A DNA stretch of 64,000 nt from assembly GCF_003634635.1 (NCBI RefSeq), contig NZ_RBJB01000003.1, positions 558,001-622,000 of the forward strand, given 5' to 3'. The DNA comes from Marinobacter nauticus. GTDB lineage: Bacteria > Pseudomonadota > Gammaproteobacteria > Pseudomonadales > Oleiphilaceae. The position numbers and the translations under genes were made by a program. The notes below the pieces were generated by a model. The model had not been told where the DNA came from, searched no databases, and saw nothing but the letters and a program-made list of their open reading frames with translations. Below, piece after piece: positions 17,720 to 28,697 of the stretch (its first letter is position 1; every line of letters starts with the position of its first letter).

Positions 17720-18922
17720 TCAAAGACCCAGTTGATGCGCCCGGTTAGTAAAGAAGATTCCGGATGGCTTCCGCGCCGGCAGGGTAGCCACCTCTTCAAG
17801 AGTACGGGTGTTATAGACGGTCACCCGATCACTGTCCCGGGAAGAGACCCATACTTCCTCACCACGCGGGGTGAATTCCATGTGCAGCACGGACTTGCCC
17901 GGCTCCAGGGTGCGAATGATTTCCCGGGTGCGGGAATCAATCACCTGCACCACATCGTTCTTCGGGTGGGCAAAGCTGACCCAGATCTGGCGGTTGTCCG
18001 GACTGGCCATCACAAACACCGGCTGGCCCTGCACCGGAATGCGTTGCACCATGCGCCAGTCTTCCATCTCCGCCACCAGTACTTCGTGGCGACCGACGGC
18101 CGGTACAAAGGCATAACCGTCGGCGATGGCCCAGCCTTCCAGATGCGGCATCTTGTACACAGGCAGGCGCTGCTCACCCTTGCCGTAATCCGGCAGAATG
18201 GTCTGTGCGCCCTGTGCCGGCTCCCACAGATCCACCATCGACAAGCCGTCTTCCCCGAACAGGCCGGCAATGTAGAAGCGGCCATCGGGAGTGATAAGGG
18301 CGTCGTAGGGTTCTTTGCCGGCCTCATGGCGGGATACGCCGGGCGGATTACTGTGCATATCCACGGTCCAGATTTCACCGGCCTCGAACAGGCTGAACAC
18401 AAACTGGTTGCCCGGGGCATCCACCAGGCCCACCGTCTTGGACTGATCCTGCTCGCCCTGGGCGTTGGTGTAAAACGCCGGAATTTCCGCCACGGTATCC
18501 AGGGTCTCACTGTCGAAAATGTTCACGCCGCCGGGCTCGTAATTGGATACCGCCACGTAACGGCCGTCCTGCGAAATAGCCCCGCCGATGCTGTTACCGG
18601 ACTGGATCACCCGGTCAGTCACCGTGCGGGTGAGCAGGTCGACTTTGGTGAGCCCGCCATCACGACCAAAGACATAACCGTATCGGGCATCCCGCGAGTA
18701 CACCACTGAGGCGTGAGACAAATCGCCCAGCCCTTCTACCCGGCCCAGGATTTCGTGTTCGGAGTGGTCAACCACCAATACCGAGCCTGTGGCCCGTTCG
18801 ATGATCAAACCGAGGTCACCTGTGCCGCGAAGCTCAACAGTCGGAGGTGCCGACAGGGATTGGCAGCCGGTGGTTACGGTGGCGGCGATGATCAGTGCAA
18901 TCGGTGCAAACAGACGTTTCAT
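17720..18922 (-). CDS. nirF: NirF, heme d1 biosynthesis lipoprotein
   Basis: A 400-residue beta-propeller protein related to the d1 domain of NirS. It has a signal peptide with a Cys at residue 20 (TTGC), suggesting a lipoprotein facing the periplasm. Conserved stretches include VFGRDGGLTKVDLLT, GGAISQDGRYVAVSNYEPGG and MPHLEGWAI. NirF is essential for heme d1 and is proposed to act on a late tetrapyrrole precursor. It follows nirC by 14 bases. Confidence 0.94.
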   Translation of the reverse strand: MKRLFAPIALIIAATVTTGCQSLSAPPTVELRGTGDLGLIIERATGSVLVVDHSEHEILGRVEGLGDLSHASVVYSRDARYGYVFGRDGGLTKVDLLTRTVTDRVIQSGNSIGGAISQDGRYVAVSNYEPGGVNIFDSETLDTVAEIPAFYTNAQGEQDQSKTVGLVDAPGNQFVFSLFEAGEIWTVDMHSNPPGVSRHEAGKEPYDALITPDGRFYIAGLFGEDGLSMVDLWEPAQGAQTILPDYGKGEQRLPVYKMPHLEGWAIADGYAFVPAVGRHEVLVAEMEDWRMVQRIPVQGQPVFVMASPDNRQIWVSFAHPKNDVVQVIDSRTREIIRTLEPGKSVLHMEFTPRGEEVWVSSRDSDRVTVYNTRTLEEVATLPARKPSGIFFTNRAHQLGL

Positions 18923-18936
18923 CGTGGGTCCTTCGG

Positions 18937-19302
18937 TTATCGGCTTCGGGAAGAATCGGCTTCGGGGGCAATCAAGGCGCCGGATTTCAGCTGCCGGCTG
19001 ATCCAGGCAATTTCCCGGTCGGTCAGCAGGGCTTTCCAGGGCGGCATGGCCGTACCGGGAACGCCCTCCCGGATGATGGCCGCAACGGCTGTCTCTGGCA
19101 GGGCTTCGATATCCTCAGGCCGTAAGGGCGGGCCAAGGCCGCCTTTCAGTTTCAGACCATGACAGGAGCCACAATCCTGAATGACAAAATTGGCCAACTC
19201 ATCCTCGGTTTCCGGTGCCCCGGCAACAGCGCCTGCCGACAGCATCAGGGCGGTAGCCAATACACCCACTTGCCAGCAAACGCCCAGTGCGGACCGTTTC
19301 AT
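18937..19302 (-). CDS. nirC: NirC, small periplasmic cytochrome c
   Basis: A 121-residue protein with a signal peptide (cleavage near AVAGA) and one heme motif C44-G-S-C47-H48, with a distal Met in GTAMPPW. In cd1 denitrifiers NirC (cytochrome c55X) donates electrons to NirS or assists the last step of heme d1 synthesis. It is divergent from nirS with 223 bases between, and heads the leftward nirC-F-(PhnD-like)-nirQ-membrane protein operon. Confidence 0.93.
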   Translation of the reverse strand: MKRSALGVCWQVGVLATALMLSAGAVAGAPETEDELANFVIQDCGSCHGLKLKGGLGPPLRPEDIEALPETAVAAIIREGVPGTAMPPWKALLTDREIAWISRQLKSGALIAPEADSSRSR

Positions 19303-19356
19303 CAGCGCTCTCCTGAAGGATCACAGCCATGCTGCAATCCCAACAATTTCATGGCC

Positions 19357-19370
19357 TTGATATTGATTAA
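19357..19370. promoter_or_regulatory. Near-consensus FNR/DNR box, nirC-nirS intergenic
   Basis: TTGAT-ATTG-ATTAA differs from the FNR/DNR consensus by one base. It lies 55 bases from the nirC start and 156 from nirS. Which of the two it serves is uncertain; I could not find a convincing -10 at the matching distance for nirC. Confidence 0.65.
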
Positions 19371-19450
19371 ATTTTTGGCAGGTATCCAGTGATCTTTAGG
19401 CATACGCCATCTACCACCTGCGAGGTACTCTCTTGAAAACCAGCATCTTT

Positions 19451-19464
19451 CTGACATTAATCAA
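19451..19464 (+). promoter_or_regulatory. Candidate DNR half-conserved box upstream of nirS
   Basis: CTGAC-ATTA-ATCAA has one perfect half-site (ATCAA) and a two-mismatch partner. It is 62 bases from the nirS ATG, a plausible activator position for a DNR-type regulator. It is weaker than the norC box. Confidence 0.5.
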
Positions 19465-19480
19465 GGTTCATAAGCCATAA

Positions 19481-21250
<1,770 letters not shown>

Positions 21251-21273
21251 TCCCGGCCCGGAGGAGCAATCTG

Positions 21274-21738
21274 ATGAGACTGGATGCGGCAGACAGACAA
21301 ATGATCGACAGTTACCAGCGTAACCTGCCGGTCTGCGAACGCCCCTACGAGGAAATGGCCCGGGCACTGGGCCTGACCGAGGAGGAGGTTATCCAGAGAC
21401 TGTCTGCCCTGCAGGAACAGCAGGTGCTCAGCCGGGTCGGACCGGTTTTCGAACACAGCCAGGCAGGCGCCAGCCTGCTGGCTGCCGTGGCCGCGCCAGA
21501 AGAACAGATGGATCTGGTGGCGGCCCGGATCAACCGTGCCCCGGGCGTAAATCATAACTACGCCCGGGAGCACACCTACAACCTCTGGTTCGTGATGACC
21601 GCTCCGGATGAAGACACCCTGGAGGAACGGCTGGACGAACTGGAACACCAGTTGAAGCTGCCAATGCTGAGACTGCCAATGGTCGAGGGTTATCATATCG
21701 ACCTGGGCTTTGACATCGACTGGGAGGCATTACCATGA
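21274..21738 (+). CDS. nirD: NirD-type siroheme decarboxylase subunit
   Basis: A 154-residue Lrp/AsnC-fold protein with the HNYAREHTYNLWFV motif and an N-terminal winged helix. In heme d1 synthesis NirD, L, G and H together decarboxylate siroheme to 12,18-didecarboxysiroheme. Assignment among the four is by order and by the Y-A-R-E-H type motif, shared with NirG. It overlaps the next gene by four bases (ATGA-type). Confidence 0.88.
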   Translation: MRLDAADRQMIDSYQRNLPVCERPYEEMARALGLTEEEVIQRLSALQEQQVLSRVGPVFEHSQAGASLLAAVAAPEEQMDLVAARINRAPGVNHNYAREHTYNLWFVMTAPDEDTLEERLDELEHQLKLPMLRLPMVEGYHIDLGFDIDWEALP

Positions 21739-22271
21739 ACCTGCCAGCCACCGGCCCGAACTACAGCTACCTGTTAGATACCGAATCAATGAGTGCCTGG
21801 GGCCTGCTGAGGTTACGCGAGCAGCTGGAAAACGGCCTCCCCCTGACACCTCGCCCCTATCAGACCCTGGCCGAGCGCACCGGGCTGTCCGAACAACAGG
21901 TTATGAACGCTGTCAGCCAGTGGCAGCAGCAGGGCCTGATCAAACGCCTGGGACTGGTGGTCAAGCATCGCACCCTGGGCTATCGGGCTAACGCCATGGT
22001 GGTCTGGAACGTACCGGACGATCGGGTTTCGACGCTCGGCAATGCCATGGCAGCCGCCGCTTGTGTCACCCTCTGTTACCAGCGCCCAAGACGCCTGCCA
22101 GACTGGCCTTACAACCTGTTCTGCATGATTCATGGCATCAGTCGCGAACGGGTTCTGAATCAGCTCGCCGATCTGATTGAGCAACACGAGTTGAGCAATG
22201 TGGATCACGCCATCCTGTTCAGCAACAAAGCCTACCTGCAGCGCGGAGGCCGTTATGTCAGCAATTGCTGA
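21735..22271 (+). CDS. nirL: NirL-type siroheme decarboxylase subunit
   Basis: A 178-residue paralogue with the CYQRPRRLPDWPYNLFCMIHG segment (conserved positions near residues 115-135), the partner type to NirD/G. Heme d1 synthesis. It has an N-terminal extension of about 20 residues relative to NirD. The gene overlaps nirD and nirG, so the set is translated together. Confidence 0.87.
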   Translation: MNLPATGPNYSYLLDTESMSAWGLLRLREQLENGLPLTPRPYQTLAERTGLSEQQVMNAVSQWQQQGLIKRLGLVVKHRTLGYRANAMVVWNVPDDRVSTLGNAMAAAACVTLCYQRPRRLPDWPYNLFCMIHGISRERVLNQLADLIEQHELSNVDHAILFSNKAYLQRGGRYVSNC

Positions 22272-22755
22272 GCGTTCAAAGCCATCAGACCACATGCCTG
22301 TACTACCCGAATTCACGCCCCTGGAGCGTGCCATTATCAACCGCCTGCAATACGGCCTGCCACTTACGCGAACCCCCTACAAAGACGTGGCCGATGAATT
22401 GGGCGTATCAGAAGTAACTCTGCTGAAGCACCTCCAGGCATTGCTGGACAACGGGACCCTGACTCGTTTTGGCCCCATGTTTCATGCTGGCGAAATGGGC
22501 GGCGGCCTGACGCTCGCGGCCATGCGCATTCCGGAACAAGATTTCGCCAATGTGACCGAGCAGGTGAACAGCTTCCCCGAGGTAGCCCACAACTACCGCC
22601 GCGAGCATGAGTTGAACATGTGGTTTGTTCTGGCCACGGAAACACCGGAAGGCATTGACGAAACCATCCAGCGGATTGAGTCACTTACGGGCTACCCGGT
22701 CTACAACATGCCCAAGGAGCAGGAGTTTCATGTCCACCTTCACTTTGAAGTCTGA
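22255..22755 (+). CDS. nirG: NirG-type siroheme decarboxylase subunit
   Basis: A 166-residue protein with HNYRREHELNMWFVL, the D/G-type motif. The ATG at 22255 follows GGAGG and lies inside the end of nirL; a Met at 22294 is an alternative. Part of the NirDLGH complex for heme d1. It overlaps nirH by 26 bases. Confidence 0.87.
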   Translation: MSAIAERSKPSDHMPVLPEFTPLERAIINRLQYGLPLTRTPYKDVADELGVSEVTLLKHLQALLDNGTLTRFGPMFHAGEMGGGLTLAAMRIPEQDFANVTEQVNSFPEVAHNYRREHELNMWFVLATETPEGIDETIQRIESLTGYPVYNMPKEQEFHVHLHFEV

Positions 22756-23251
22756 CCCGGTGCTGAGTAACCGGGATCGTGAACTCATCGTTGCCACCCA
22801 ATCCGGATTACCGCTGGTTTCCGATCCTTGGGCCGAACTGGGAAAACAGCTCGACATGCCCGCAGACGAGGTGCTGTCGCGTTTTCAACGAATGCAGGAA
22901 GCCGGGGTCATCCGGAGAGTCGCGGCGGTACCGGATCACTACAAACTCGGGTACCGGTTCAATGGCATGACCGTGTGGGATGTCCGGGATGATGCAATCG
23001 CCCAACTCGGCGAGAAAGTCGGCTGCCTGCCCTTTGTCAGCCACTGCTACCGCCGACCAAGACACCTGCCCTACTGGAGCTTCAACCTCTTTGCCATGGT
23101 GCATGGTATCAGCCGCGAGGAAGTCGAGCACAAGGCAGCCCAAATCCGCGAGGTGCTCGGCGACGCCTGCACCGGACACACCATCCTGTACAGTTCCGCC
23201 ATCCTGAAAAAAACAGGATTACGACTGAAAAAACAAACAGATAAGCAGTAG
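22730..23251 (+). CDS. nirH: NirH-type siroheme decarboxylase subunit
   Basis: A 173-residue protein with CYRRPRHLPYWSFNLFAMVH, the L/H-type motif. The ATG at 22730 follows AGGAG and lies inside nirG. It completes the four-subunit decarboxylase set. A 133-base gap follows before nirJ, the largest inside this operon; I see no convincing terminator in it. Confidence 0.87.
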   Translation: MSTFTLKSDPVLSNRDRELIVATQSGLPLVSDPWAELGKQLDMPADEVLSRFQRMQEAGVIRRVAAVPDHYKLGYRFNGMTVWDVRDDAIAQLGEKVGCLPFVSHCYRRPRHLPYWSFNLFAMVHGISREEVEHKAAQIREVLGDACTGHTILYSSAILKKTGLRLKKQTDKQ

Positions 23252-23384
23252 CACGTACCTCCTGAAGTACTCCATCAAAGGTATGGATACCCAGCGCCCG
23301 CAGGGGGATAGTTAGAAGGGCAGAGAGCCGGTAAAGGCCCGCCCGGAGAGGCAAGAAAGCCACTCCCGATGAGAGAGAAAAACT

Positions 23385-24584
23385 ATGTTTCGCATGACCC
23401 GCTACATCAAGAGCCTGATGAACCCGGCACCGGTGCGCCCGGTCCCCAAACCCAGCGGCCCGGTGGTGATCTGGAACCTGATTCGCCGTTGCAACCTTAC
23501 TTGCAAACACTGCTATTCGATTTCAGCGGATATCGACTTCAAAGGCGAACTCAGCACCCAGGAAGTCTACAAGGTAATGGACGACCTCAAAGCCTTCGGC
23601 GTGCCGGTACTCATCCTCTCCGGCGGCGAGCCCCTGATGCGACCCGACATCTTTGATATTTCCCACCGGGCCAAAGCCATGGGCTTCTACGTGGGCCTGT
23701 CCACCAATGGCACCCTGATTACCGAAGACAACATCAGCAAAATCGCCGAGGTGGGCTACGACTACGTGGGCATCAGTATCGACGGCCTGGAAACCACCCA
23801 CGACGAATTCCGCCAGAAAAAAGGCGCCTTCAAAGAGTCCATGCACGCCGTAGCCCTGTGCAAGCAAGCCGGCATCAAGGTGGGCCTGCGCTTCACCCTG
23901 ACCCAGGATAACTATCCCGAGTTGCCGGCCATGCTGGAGATGCTGGCCGAGCACCAGATCGACAAGTTCTACCTGTCGCACCTGAACTACTCCGGCCGGG
24001 GCGGCCGCAACAAGAAGCGGGATGCCTGGTACGACATGACCCGCGATGCCATGAACCTTCTGTTCAACCACTGCCACGACGAACTCAAGCGCGGTATCGA
24101 GCGGGAGTACGTCACCGGCAACAACGATGCTGATGGTCCCTTCCTGATTGAGTGGGCCAAAGAGCATTACCCGGACCAGGTCGACGCCCTCACCCAGCGG
24201 CTGACCAACTGGGGCGGCAACTCCTCTGGCGTCAATATCTCAAATATCGACAATCTCGGCGTGGTGCACCCGGATACCTTCTGGTGGGATCACAACCTGG
24301 GCAACGTGCGGGAAACCCCGTTCTCAAAGATCTGGTCGGAAACCACCGACCCGCTGATGCAGGGCTTCCGCCAGCATCCGCGCCCGGTAAAAGGGCGCTG
24401 CGCGGACTGCAAATACCTGAATATCTGCAACGGCAACACCCGGGTACGGGCTTACAACGTGTCTGGCGACTTCTGGGAGGAAGATCCGGGCTGCTATCTC
24501 ACCAACGAGGAAATCGGGGTAGTTGATAACACCCCCCGACGGGTCGCCGCTCCGGTGATCGAAATCCCGGTTCACAATCTTTAA
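23385..24584 (+). CDS. nirJ: NirJ, radical SAM heme d1 synthase
   Basis: A 399-residue radical SAM enzyme. The SAM cluster motif C36-NLT-C40-KH-C43 is clear, followed by [11 protein letters not shown] and a C-terminal auxiliary cluster region [13 protein letters not shown]. It removes the propionate groups of didecarboxysiroheme and introduces the keto groups on the way to heme d1. The ATG at 23385 has GAGAGAAAA upstream. Confidence 0.95.
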   Translation: MFRMTRYIKSLMNPAPVRPVPKPSGPVVIWNLIRRCNLTCKHCYSISADIDFKGELSTQEVYKVMDDLKAFGVPVLILSGGEPLMRPDIFDISHRAKAMGFYVGLSTNGTLITEDNISKIAEVGYDYVGISIDGLETTHDEFRQKKGAFKESMHAVALCKQAGIKVGLRFTLTQDNYPELPAMLEMLAEHQIDKFYLSHLNYSGRGGRNKKRDAWYDMTRDAMNLLFNHCHDELKRGIEREYVTGNNDADGPFLIEWAKEHYPDQVDALTQRLTNWGGNSSGVNISNIDNLGVVHPDTFWWDHNLGNVRETPFSKIWSETTDPLMQGFRQHPRPVKGRCADCKYLNICNGNTRVRAYNVSGDFWEEDPGCYLTNEEIGVVDNTPRRVAAPVIEIPVHNL

Positions 24585-24594
24585 GGAACGCGCC

Positions 24595-25455
24595 ATGACC
24601 ACAAACCCGCGAAAAAAATGCCTGGTGGAGTTCCAGCTTGCGGAACAACCTATGCGGCCGGGAGAAGTTGCTATTGTCGGTGCCGGGCCGGGTGACCCCG
24701 GGTTACTCACGCTGCGCGCGCTGATGCTGATTCAGCAGGCCGATGCCGTTGTTTATGATCGCCTGGTTTCCCCGCAAATCATGGAACTGGTGAACCCCCG
24801 TGCTGAACGCATTCATGTGGGCAAGGCCAGCGGGTGCCACTACGTACCCCAGGAAGAAACCAACGAACTGCTGGTGCAACTGGCCATGAAACAGCGGCGG
24901 GTAGTGCGCCTGAAAGGCGGCGATCCATATATTTTTGGCCGCGGCGGAGAAGAAGCCGAGTTCCTGGTGGACAATGACATCGATTTCCAGGTGGTGCCCG
25001 GCATTACCTCTGCGGCGGGCTGCGCCTCTTACTGCGGCATTCCGCTGACCCACCGGGATTATTCCCAGAGCGTGACCTTCGTCACCGGTCATCGTAAGGC
25101 TGACCAGACTCTGGAACTCAACTGGCCGGTACTGGCCGCACCAGGGCAGACCCGGGTGTTCTACATGGGCCTGCACAATGCACCGACCATTGTTCGCGAA
25201 CTGACGGCCCACGGCCTTTCAGAAAACTGCCCGGTGGCTCTGGTGGAACGCGGCACCACACCACTGCAACACATGACGGTCACCACCCTGAAAGACCTGG
25301 TAGACACCATTGATCGGGAAGACTTCCAGCCACCCACCTTGATTATTGTGGGCGAGGTGGTGCAACTGGCGGACAAGCTGGCCCGCCCGGCCCAGGCAGG
25401 ATGGAACAGCGCCCTGACCGAGCCTGCCGTCACCGCCGGCCAACGGCCCGCCTGA
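24595..25455 (+). CDS. nirE: NirE, uroporphyrinogen-III C-methyltransferase
   Basis: A 286-residue SUMT of the CobA/NirE type: [22 protein letters not shown] loop, [18 protein letters not shown], and [10 protein letters not shown]. It methylates uroporphyrinogen III twice to precorrin-2, the entry to siroheme and heme d1. It lies ten bases after nirJ. The oxidase/chelatase domains of CysG are absent, so siroheme synthesis needs a CysG elsewhere. Confidence 0.93.
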   Translation: MTTNPRKKCLVEFQLAEQPMRPGEVAIVGAGPGDPGLLTLRALMLIQQADAVVYDRLVSPQIMELVNPRAERIHVGKASGCHYVPQEETNELLVQLAMKQRRVVRLKGGDPYIFGRGGEEAEFLVDNDIDFQVVPGITSAAGCASYCGIPLTHRDYSQSVTFVTGHRKADQTLELNWPVLAAPGQTRVFYMGLHNAPTIVRELTAHGLSENCPVALVERGTTPLQHMTVTTLKDLVDTIDREDFQPPTLIIVGEVVQLADKLARPAQAGWNSALTEPAVTAGQRPA

Positions 25456-25493
25456 ACGCAAAACGTTATCTGACCAACCGGGAGCTGTAGCTG

Positions 25494-27008
25494 GTGAACC
25501 TGAACCAAGCCCGAGCAAGCCTGAACACCATCCTGCTGATCGCTGGCGCCCTGATCACAGGCCCGGCCCTGGCCGAACAGGCCAAAAGCCAGAACACAGA
25601 GACCCTCTACCTGCAGCAATGCGCGGCCTGCCACGGCCCTGACAGACTCGGTGGTATGGGCCCTGCGCTGCTGCCGGAGAACCTGGGCCGGCTGAAAAAA
25701 GCCGAGGCCGAAGGGGTCATCCGGGAGGGGCGGCCAGCCACGCAGATGGCGGGCTATAAAACCATCCTTAACGATCAGCAGATTGCGGAACTGACCGATT
25801 TCATCTATCAGCCCCCGAGCCATGAGCTGAAATGGGGTGAGGCGGAAATCCGCAACAGCCGGGAAGTCAGCCACCCCCAGGGCTCACTGCCGGATGAGCC
25901 AGTGTTTGAGGCGGACCTGATGAACCTGTTCCTGGTCGTGGAAATCGGCGACCACCATGTCACACTGCTCGATGGCGACAAAATGGAGCCCATCCACCGC
26001 TTCCCCAGCCGCTTCGCCCTGCACGGCGGCCCCAAATACAGCCCTGACGGCCGTTATGTGTACTTTGGCTCCCGGGATGGCTGGATTACCAAATACGATA
26101 TCTACAACCTGAAAGTGGTGGCCGAAGTTCGCGCCGGCATCAACATGCGCAACATCGCAGTTTCCGCTGACGGCAACTATGTGCTGGCAGCAAACTACCT
26201 GCCCCACTCCATGGTGCTGTTCGACGCCGCCAATCTGGAGATGCTGAATTTTATCCCCGTTGAAAACGATGCCGGCGACAGTTCTCGGGTAAGCGCCGTC
26301 TACGCCGCGCCGCCCAGAAGCAGCTTTATCGCTGCACTGAAAGACATTCCCGAGGCCTGGGAAATCACCGTCGAAAACCGCGAGGCAAAGGTGCGCCGAA
26401 TGGCCACCGACACCCTGCTGGACGACTTCTTCTTCGACCCGGGCTACCAGCACCTGATCGGCGCCGCCCGGGACGGTAAGCATGGCGTGGTAATCGACCT
26501 GGATACCGGCAAAACCACGGCTGAACTGCCGCTGCCCGGCATGCCCCACCTCGGTTCCGGCATTACCTGGGAGCATGAGGGCCGCCGGGTCATGGCCACC
26601 CCCCACTTCCGAGCCGGCGCCATCTCCATTATCGACATGGACACCTGGGAAGTGATCAAGACTCTGAAAACCGAAGGTCCCGGGTTTTTCATGCGCAGTC
26701 ACGAAAATTCCCGTTACGCCTGGGCAGATGTGTTCTTCGGCCCCAACGCTGACAAGGTGCACATTATCGACAAGCAGACCCTGGAGATCGTCAAAACTCT
26801 TCAGCCGGAGCCGGGAAAAGTGGCCGCGCACGTGGAATTCGACCGCCATGGCGAGAAACTGTTGCTGAGCATCTGGGACAATGATGGCGCCATCATTGTC
26901 TATGACGCAGACACCCTGGAAGAGGAAAAACGCATTCCGATGAACAAGCCGTCCGGCAAGTACAACGTCTGGAACAAGATCAACTACGAGGAAGGCACCA
27001 GTCACTAG
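25494..27008 (+). CDS. nirN: NirN, cd1-like heme d1 dehydrogenase
   Basis: A 504-residue periplasmic protein related to NirS, with a signal peptide (cleavage after ALA, residue 27), heme c motif C43-A-A-C46-H47 and a d1-type propeller. NirN makes the acrylate double bond in dihydro-heme d1, the last synthesis step, and hands the cofactor to NirS. The start is a GTG at 25494 with GGGAGCTG upstream. It is the last gene of the nirS operon. Confidence 0.94.
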   Translation: MNLNQARASLNTILLIAGALITGPALAEQAKSQNTETLYLQQCAACHGPDRLGGMGPALLPENLGRLKKAEAEGVIREGRPATQMAGYKTILNDQQIAELTDFIYQPPSHELKWGEAEIRNSREVSHPQGSLPDEPVFEADLMNLFLVVEIGDHHVTLLDGDKMEPIHRFPSRFALHGGPKYSPDGRYVYFGSRDGWITKYDIYNLKVVAEVRAGINMRNIAVSADGNYVLAANYLPHSMVLFDAANLEMLNFIPVENDAGDSSRVSAVYAAPPRSSFIAALKDIPEAWEITVENREAKVRRMATDTLLDDFFFDPGYQHLIGAARDGKHGVVIDLDTGKTTAELPLPGMPHLGSGITWEHEGRRVMATPHFRAGAISIIDMDTWEVIKTLKTEGPGFFMRSHENSRYAWADVFFGPNADKVHIIDKQTLEIVKTLQPEPGKVAAHVEFDRHGEKLLLSIWDNDGAIIVYDADTLEEEKRIPMNKPSGKYNVWNKINYEEGTSH

Positions 27009-27121
27009 TATCCAGTCTGACCTTATCGACTGAGTAACACAGGCTTAATTGTTTAAGTCATTTCGGATATAGCTTTTATGGTAGGATAATTGACCTAAGC
27101 TAATGCAGCCGGGGTCAAGAT

Positions 27122-27835
27122 ATGAACAGCAGTTTCAGGCCGCCCGTGGCCTCCGCACCATGTCTGCTGGGTAGCGACAGTGATGATCTGATTCACTACA
27201 GTGTCGCACCCGCCGAAGTGGCACTCCTGAATGGCCTGAGCCACGCCTTCGGAATCTGCCTGAACGAAAATCAGGACAACCCGGAGGCCCGGTTTCTCAG
27301 TCATCTCGCCAGCCTGTTTCAGCAACAACGGGTTGATCCGGAAACCCCGCTGGAGAAACACGACCGCCCCTGGGGCAATGTCTATCTGGTTCAGTACGGC
27401 ATTCTGCGATTGTTCCGGGAATCTCCGGCCGGCAAGGTCGCCGTCCATCATTTCTTTTCAGAGGGTGACCTGATCTGGCCAGTCTTTGGTCGCAGCCGTA
27501 CCGTTCGAAACACCTTATGCCTGACCAGCGTTCTGCCTGCCACCTTGTGGGTGGCCAATTTTGCGGCTTTTCGCTCGGCCGTCCAAAGCTACGGCGATGG
27601 CCAATGGCACAAGTTTGCCCTGGTACTGACAGAGGAAATCGCAGAGCTGACCAGCATGCGGGAGTACCGCAAACACACCATGTCGGCCCGGGAACGCTAT
27701 CAGTTGCTGCTGGATGAGTATCCGGAGCTGATCAAGCGGGTGCCAGACAACCAGCTTGCTTCCTGGCTGGGTGTAGTGCCAGCCACTTTCTCCCGCCTGA
27801 AAACCGCCTTTGCCAATCAGAATAAAACCCCATAA
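27122..27835 (+). CDS. Crp/Fnr-family regulator next to the nir operon
   Basis: A 237-residue protein: an unusual N-terminal region (about 80 residues), a cNMP-binding-like beta roll (82-160), a long dimer helix and a winged helix at 205-230. It has no FNR-type N-terminal cysteine cluster. The recognition helix reads P220-A-T-F-S-R225; FNR and DNR have Glu at the Ala position. It lies 113 bases after nirN with its own leader, so is likely a denitrification regulator, but its DNA target may differ from TTGAT sites. Signal unknown. Confidence 0.82.
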   Translation: MNSSFRPPVASAPCLLGSDSDDLIHYSVAPAEVALLNGLSHAFGICLNENQDNPEARFLSHLASLFQQQRVDPETPLEKHDRPWGNVYLVQYGILRLFRESPAGKVAVHHFFSEGDLIWPVFGRSRTVRNTLCLTSVLPATLWVANFAAFRSAVQSYGDGQWHKFALVLTEEIAELTSMREYRKHTMSARERYQLLLDEYPELIKRVPDNQLASWLGVVPATFSRLKTAFANQNKTP

Positions 27836-27861
27836 AAAAGCGGCGGAACTTCGTCCGCCGC
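27834..27861 (-). terminator. Hairpin terminator for wrbA
   Basis: The stem GCGGCGGA (27840-27847)/TCCGCCGC (27854-27861) with a six-base loop is followed, reading leftward, by a run of six T. That is the right orientation to end wrbA transcription. On the plus strand no T-run follows. Confidence 0.8.
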
Positions 27862-27889
27862 CAAAACCTGAGTTAGCTCCCTGGTGCAA

Positions 27890-28489
27890 TTATCCGTGCA
27901 GCTTGATCGCCAGCTCAGCCACGTGCTTGCCCTGGAAACGGGCAATGGCCAGCTCTTTTTCGCTTGGCTGCCGGCTGCCGTCACCGCCCGCAATGGTCGA
28001 GGCGCCATAGGGCGTACCGCCATTCACTTCTGAAATATCGAAAAACTCCGGTATGCCGTAACCCAGCGGCACCAACACCATGCCGTGATGAGCAAGAGTG
28101 GTCCAGAACGAGGTAATCGTCTGTTCCTGACCACCGCCGGTGCCGGTAGAAGTGAAGACACTGCCGACCTTGCCATGCAGCTTGCCCTCAGCCCAGAGGC
28201 CGCCGGTCTGATCCAGGAATGTACGCATCTGGCCCGCCATGTTGCCGAAGCGTGTCGGGGTACCGAAGATAATGGCGTCGTAGTCTGCCAGTTCTTTCGG
28301 GTCCGCCACCGGGGAGCCCTGATCGGCCTTGCCACCGGCATTCAGAAAGGCTTCATCGGCCATGGTCTCCGGAACACGCTTGACAACAACATCGGCCCCA
28401 TTCACACCGCGAGCGCCTTCGGCCACGGTATTGGCCATGGTCTCGATGTGCCCGTACATGGAGTAATAAAGAACAAGAATTTTCGCCAT
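27890..28489 (-). CDS. wrbA: WrbA, NAD(P)H:quinone oxidoreductase
   Basis: A 199-residue flavodoxin-fold protein: [18 protein letters not shown] phosphate loop, GTPTRFGNM and [12 protein letters not shown], all WrbA signatures. It does two-electron reduction of quinones in the cytoplasm and is a stress enzyme. It is convergent with the Crp/Fnr gene. Start has AGGAGATTG upstream. Confidence 0.95.
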   Translation of the reverse strand: MAKILVLYYSMYGHIETMANTVAEGARGVNGADVVVKRVPETMADEAFLNAGGKADQGSPVADPKELADYDAIIFGTPTRFGNMAGQMRTFLDQTGGLWAEGKLHGKVGSVFTSTGTGGGQEQTITSFWTTLAHHGMVLVPLGYGIPEFFDISEVNGGTPYGASTIAGGDGSRQPSEKELAIARFQGKHVAELAIKLHG

Positions 28490-28623
28490 CGCAACAATCT
28501 CCTGTGTGTGCGTTCAATGATTCAAAGCCTAACTGCTCTGTCGGCAAGACAAAAACGGAAGTTTTCCGGCAGGTCTTTCAGTTTTTCTGAACGAAGTCAC
28601 AGAATGTTCATGGGCCACGATTT

Positions 28624-28639
28624 GCGTACACTTGTACGC
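28624..28639. promoter_or_regulatory. FabR-like palindrome upstream of the yqfA homologue
   Basis: GCGTACA-CT-TGTACGC is a perfect 7-2-7 inverted repeat, 58 bases before the ATG and 10 bases before a TATACT -10 box (28650-28655). From memory, the E. coli FabR site (upstream of fabA, fabB and yqfA) has this GCGTACA..TGT(T/A)CGC form, and the gene downstream here is a YqfA homologue. No such site is visible before fabA in this window. Confidence 0.65.
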
Positions 28640-28697
28640 TGAAATACCCTATACTTTCGTTGAATCGCAATTTCCCCATAAGGCAATTATCCAAACC

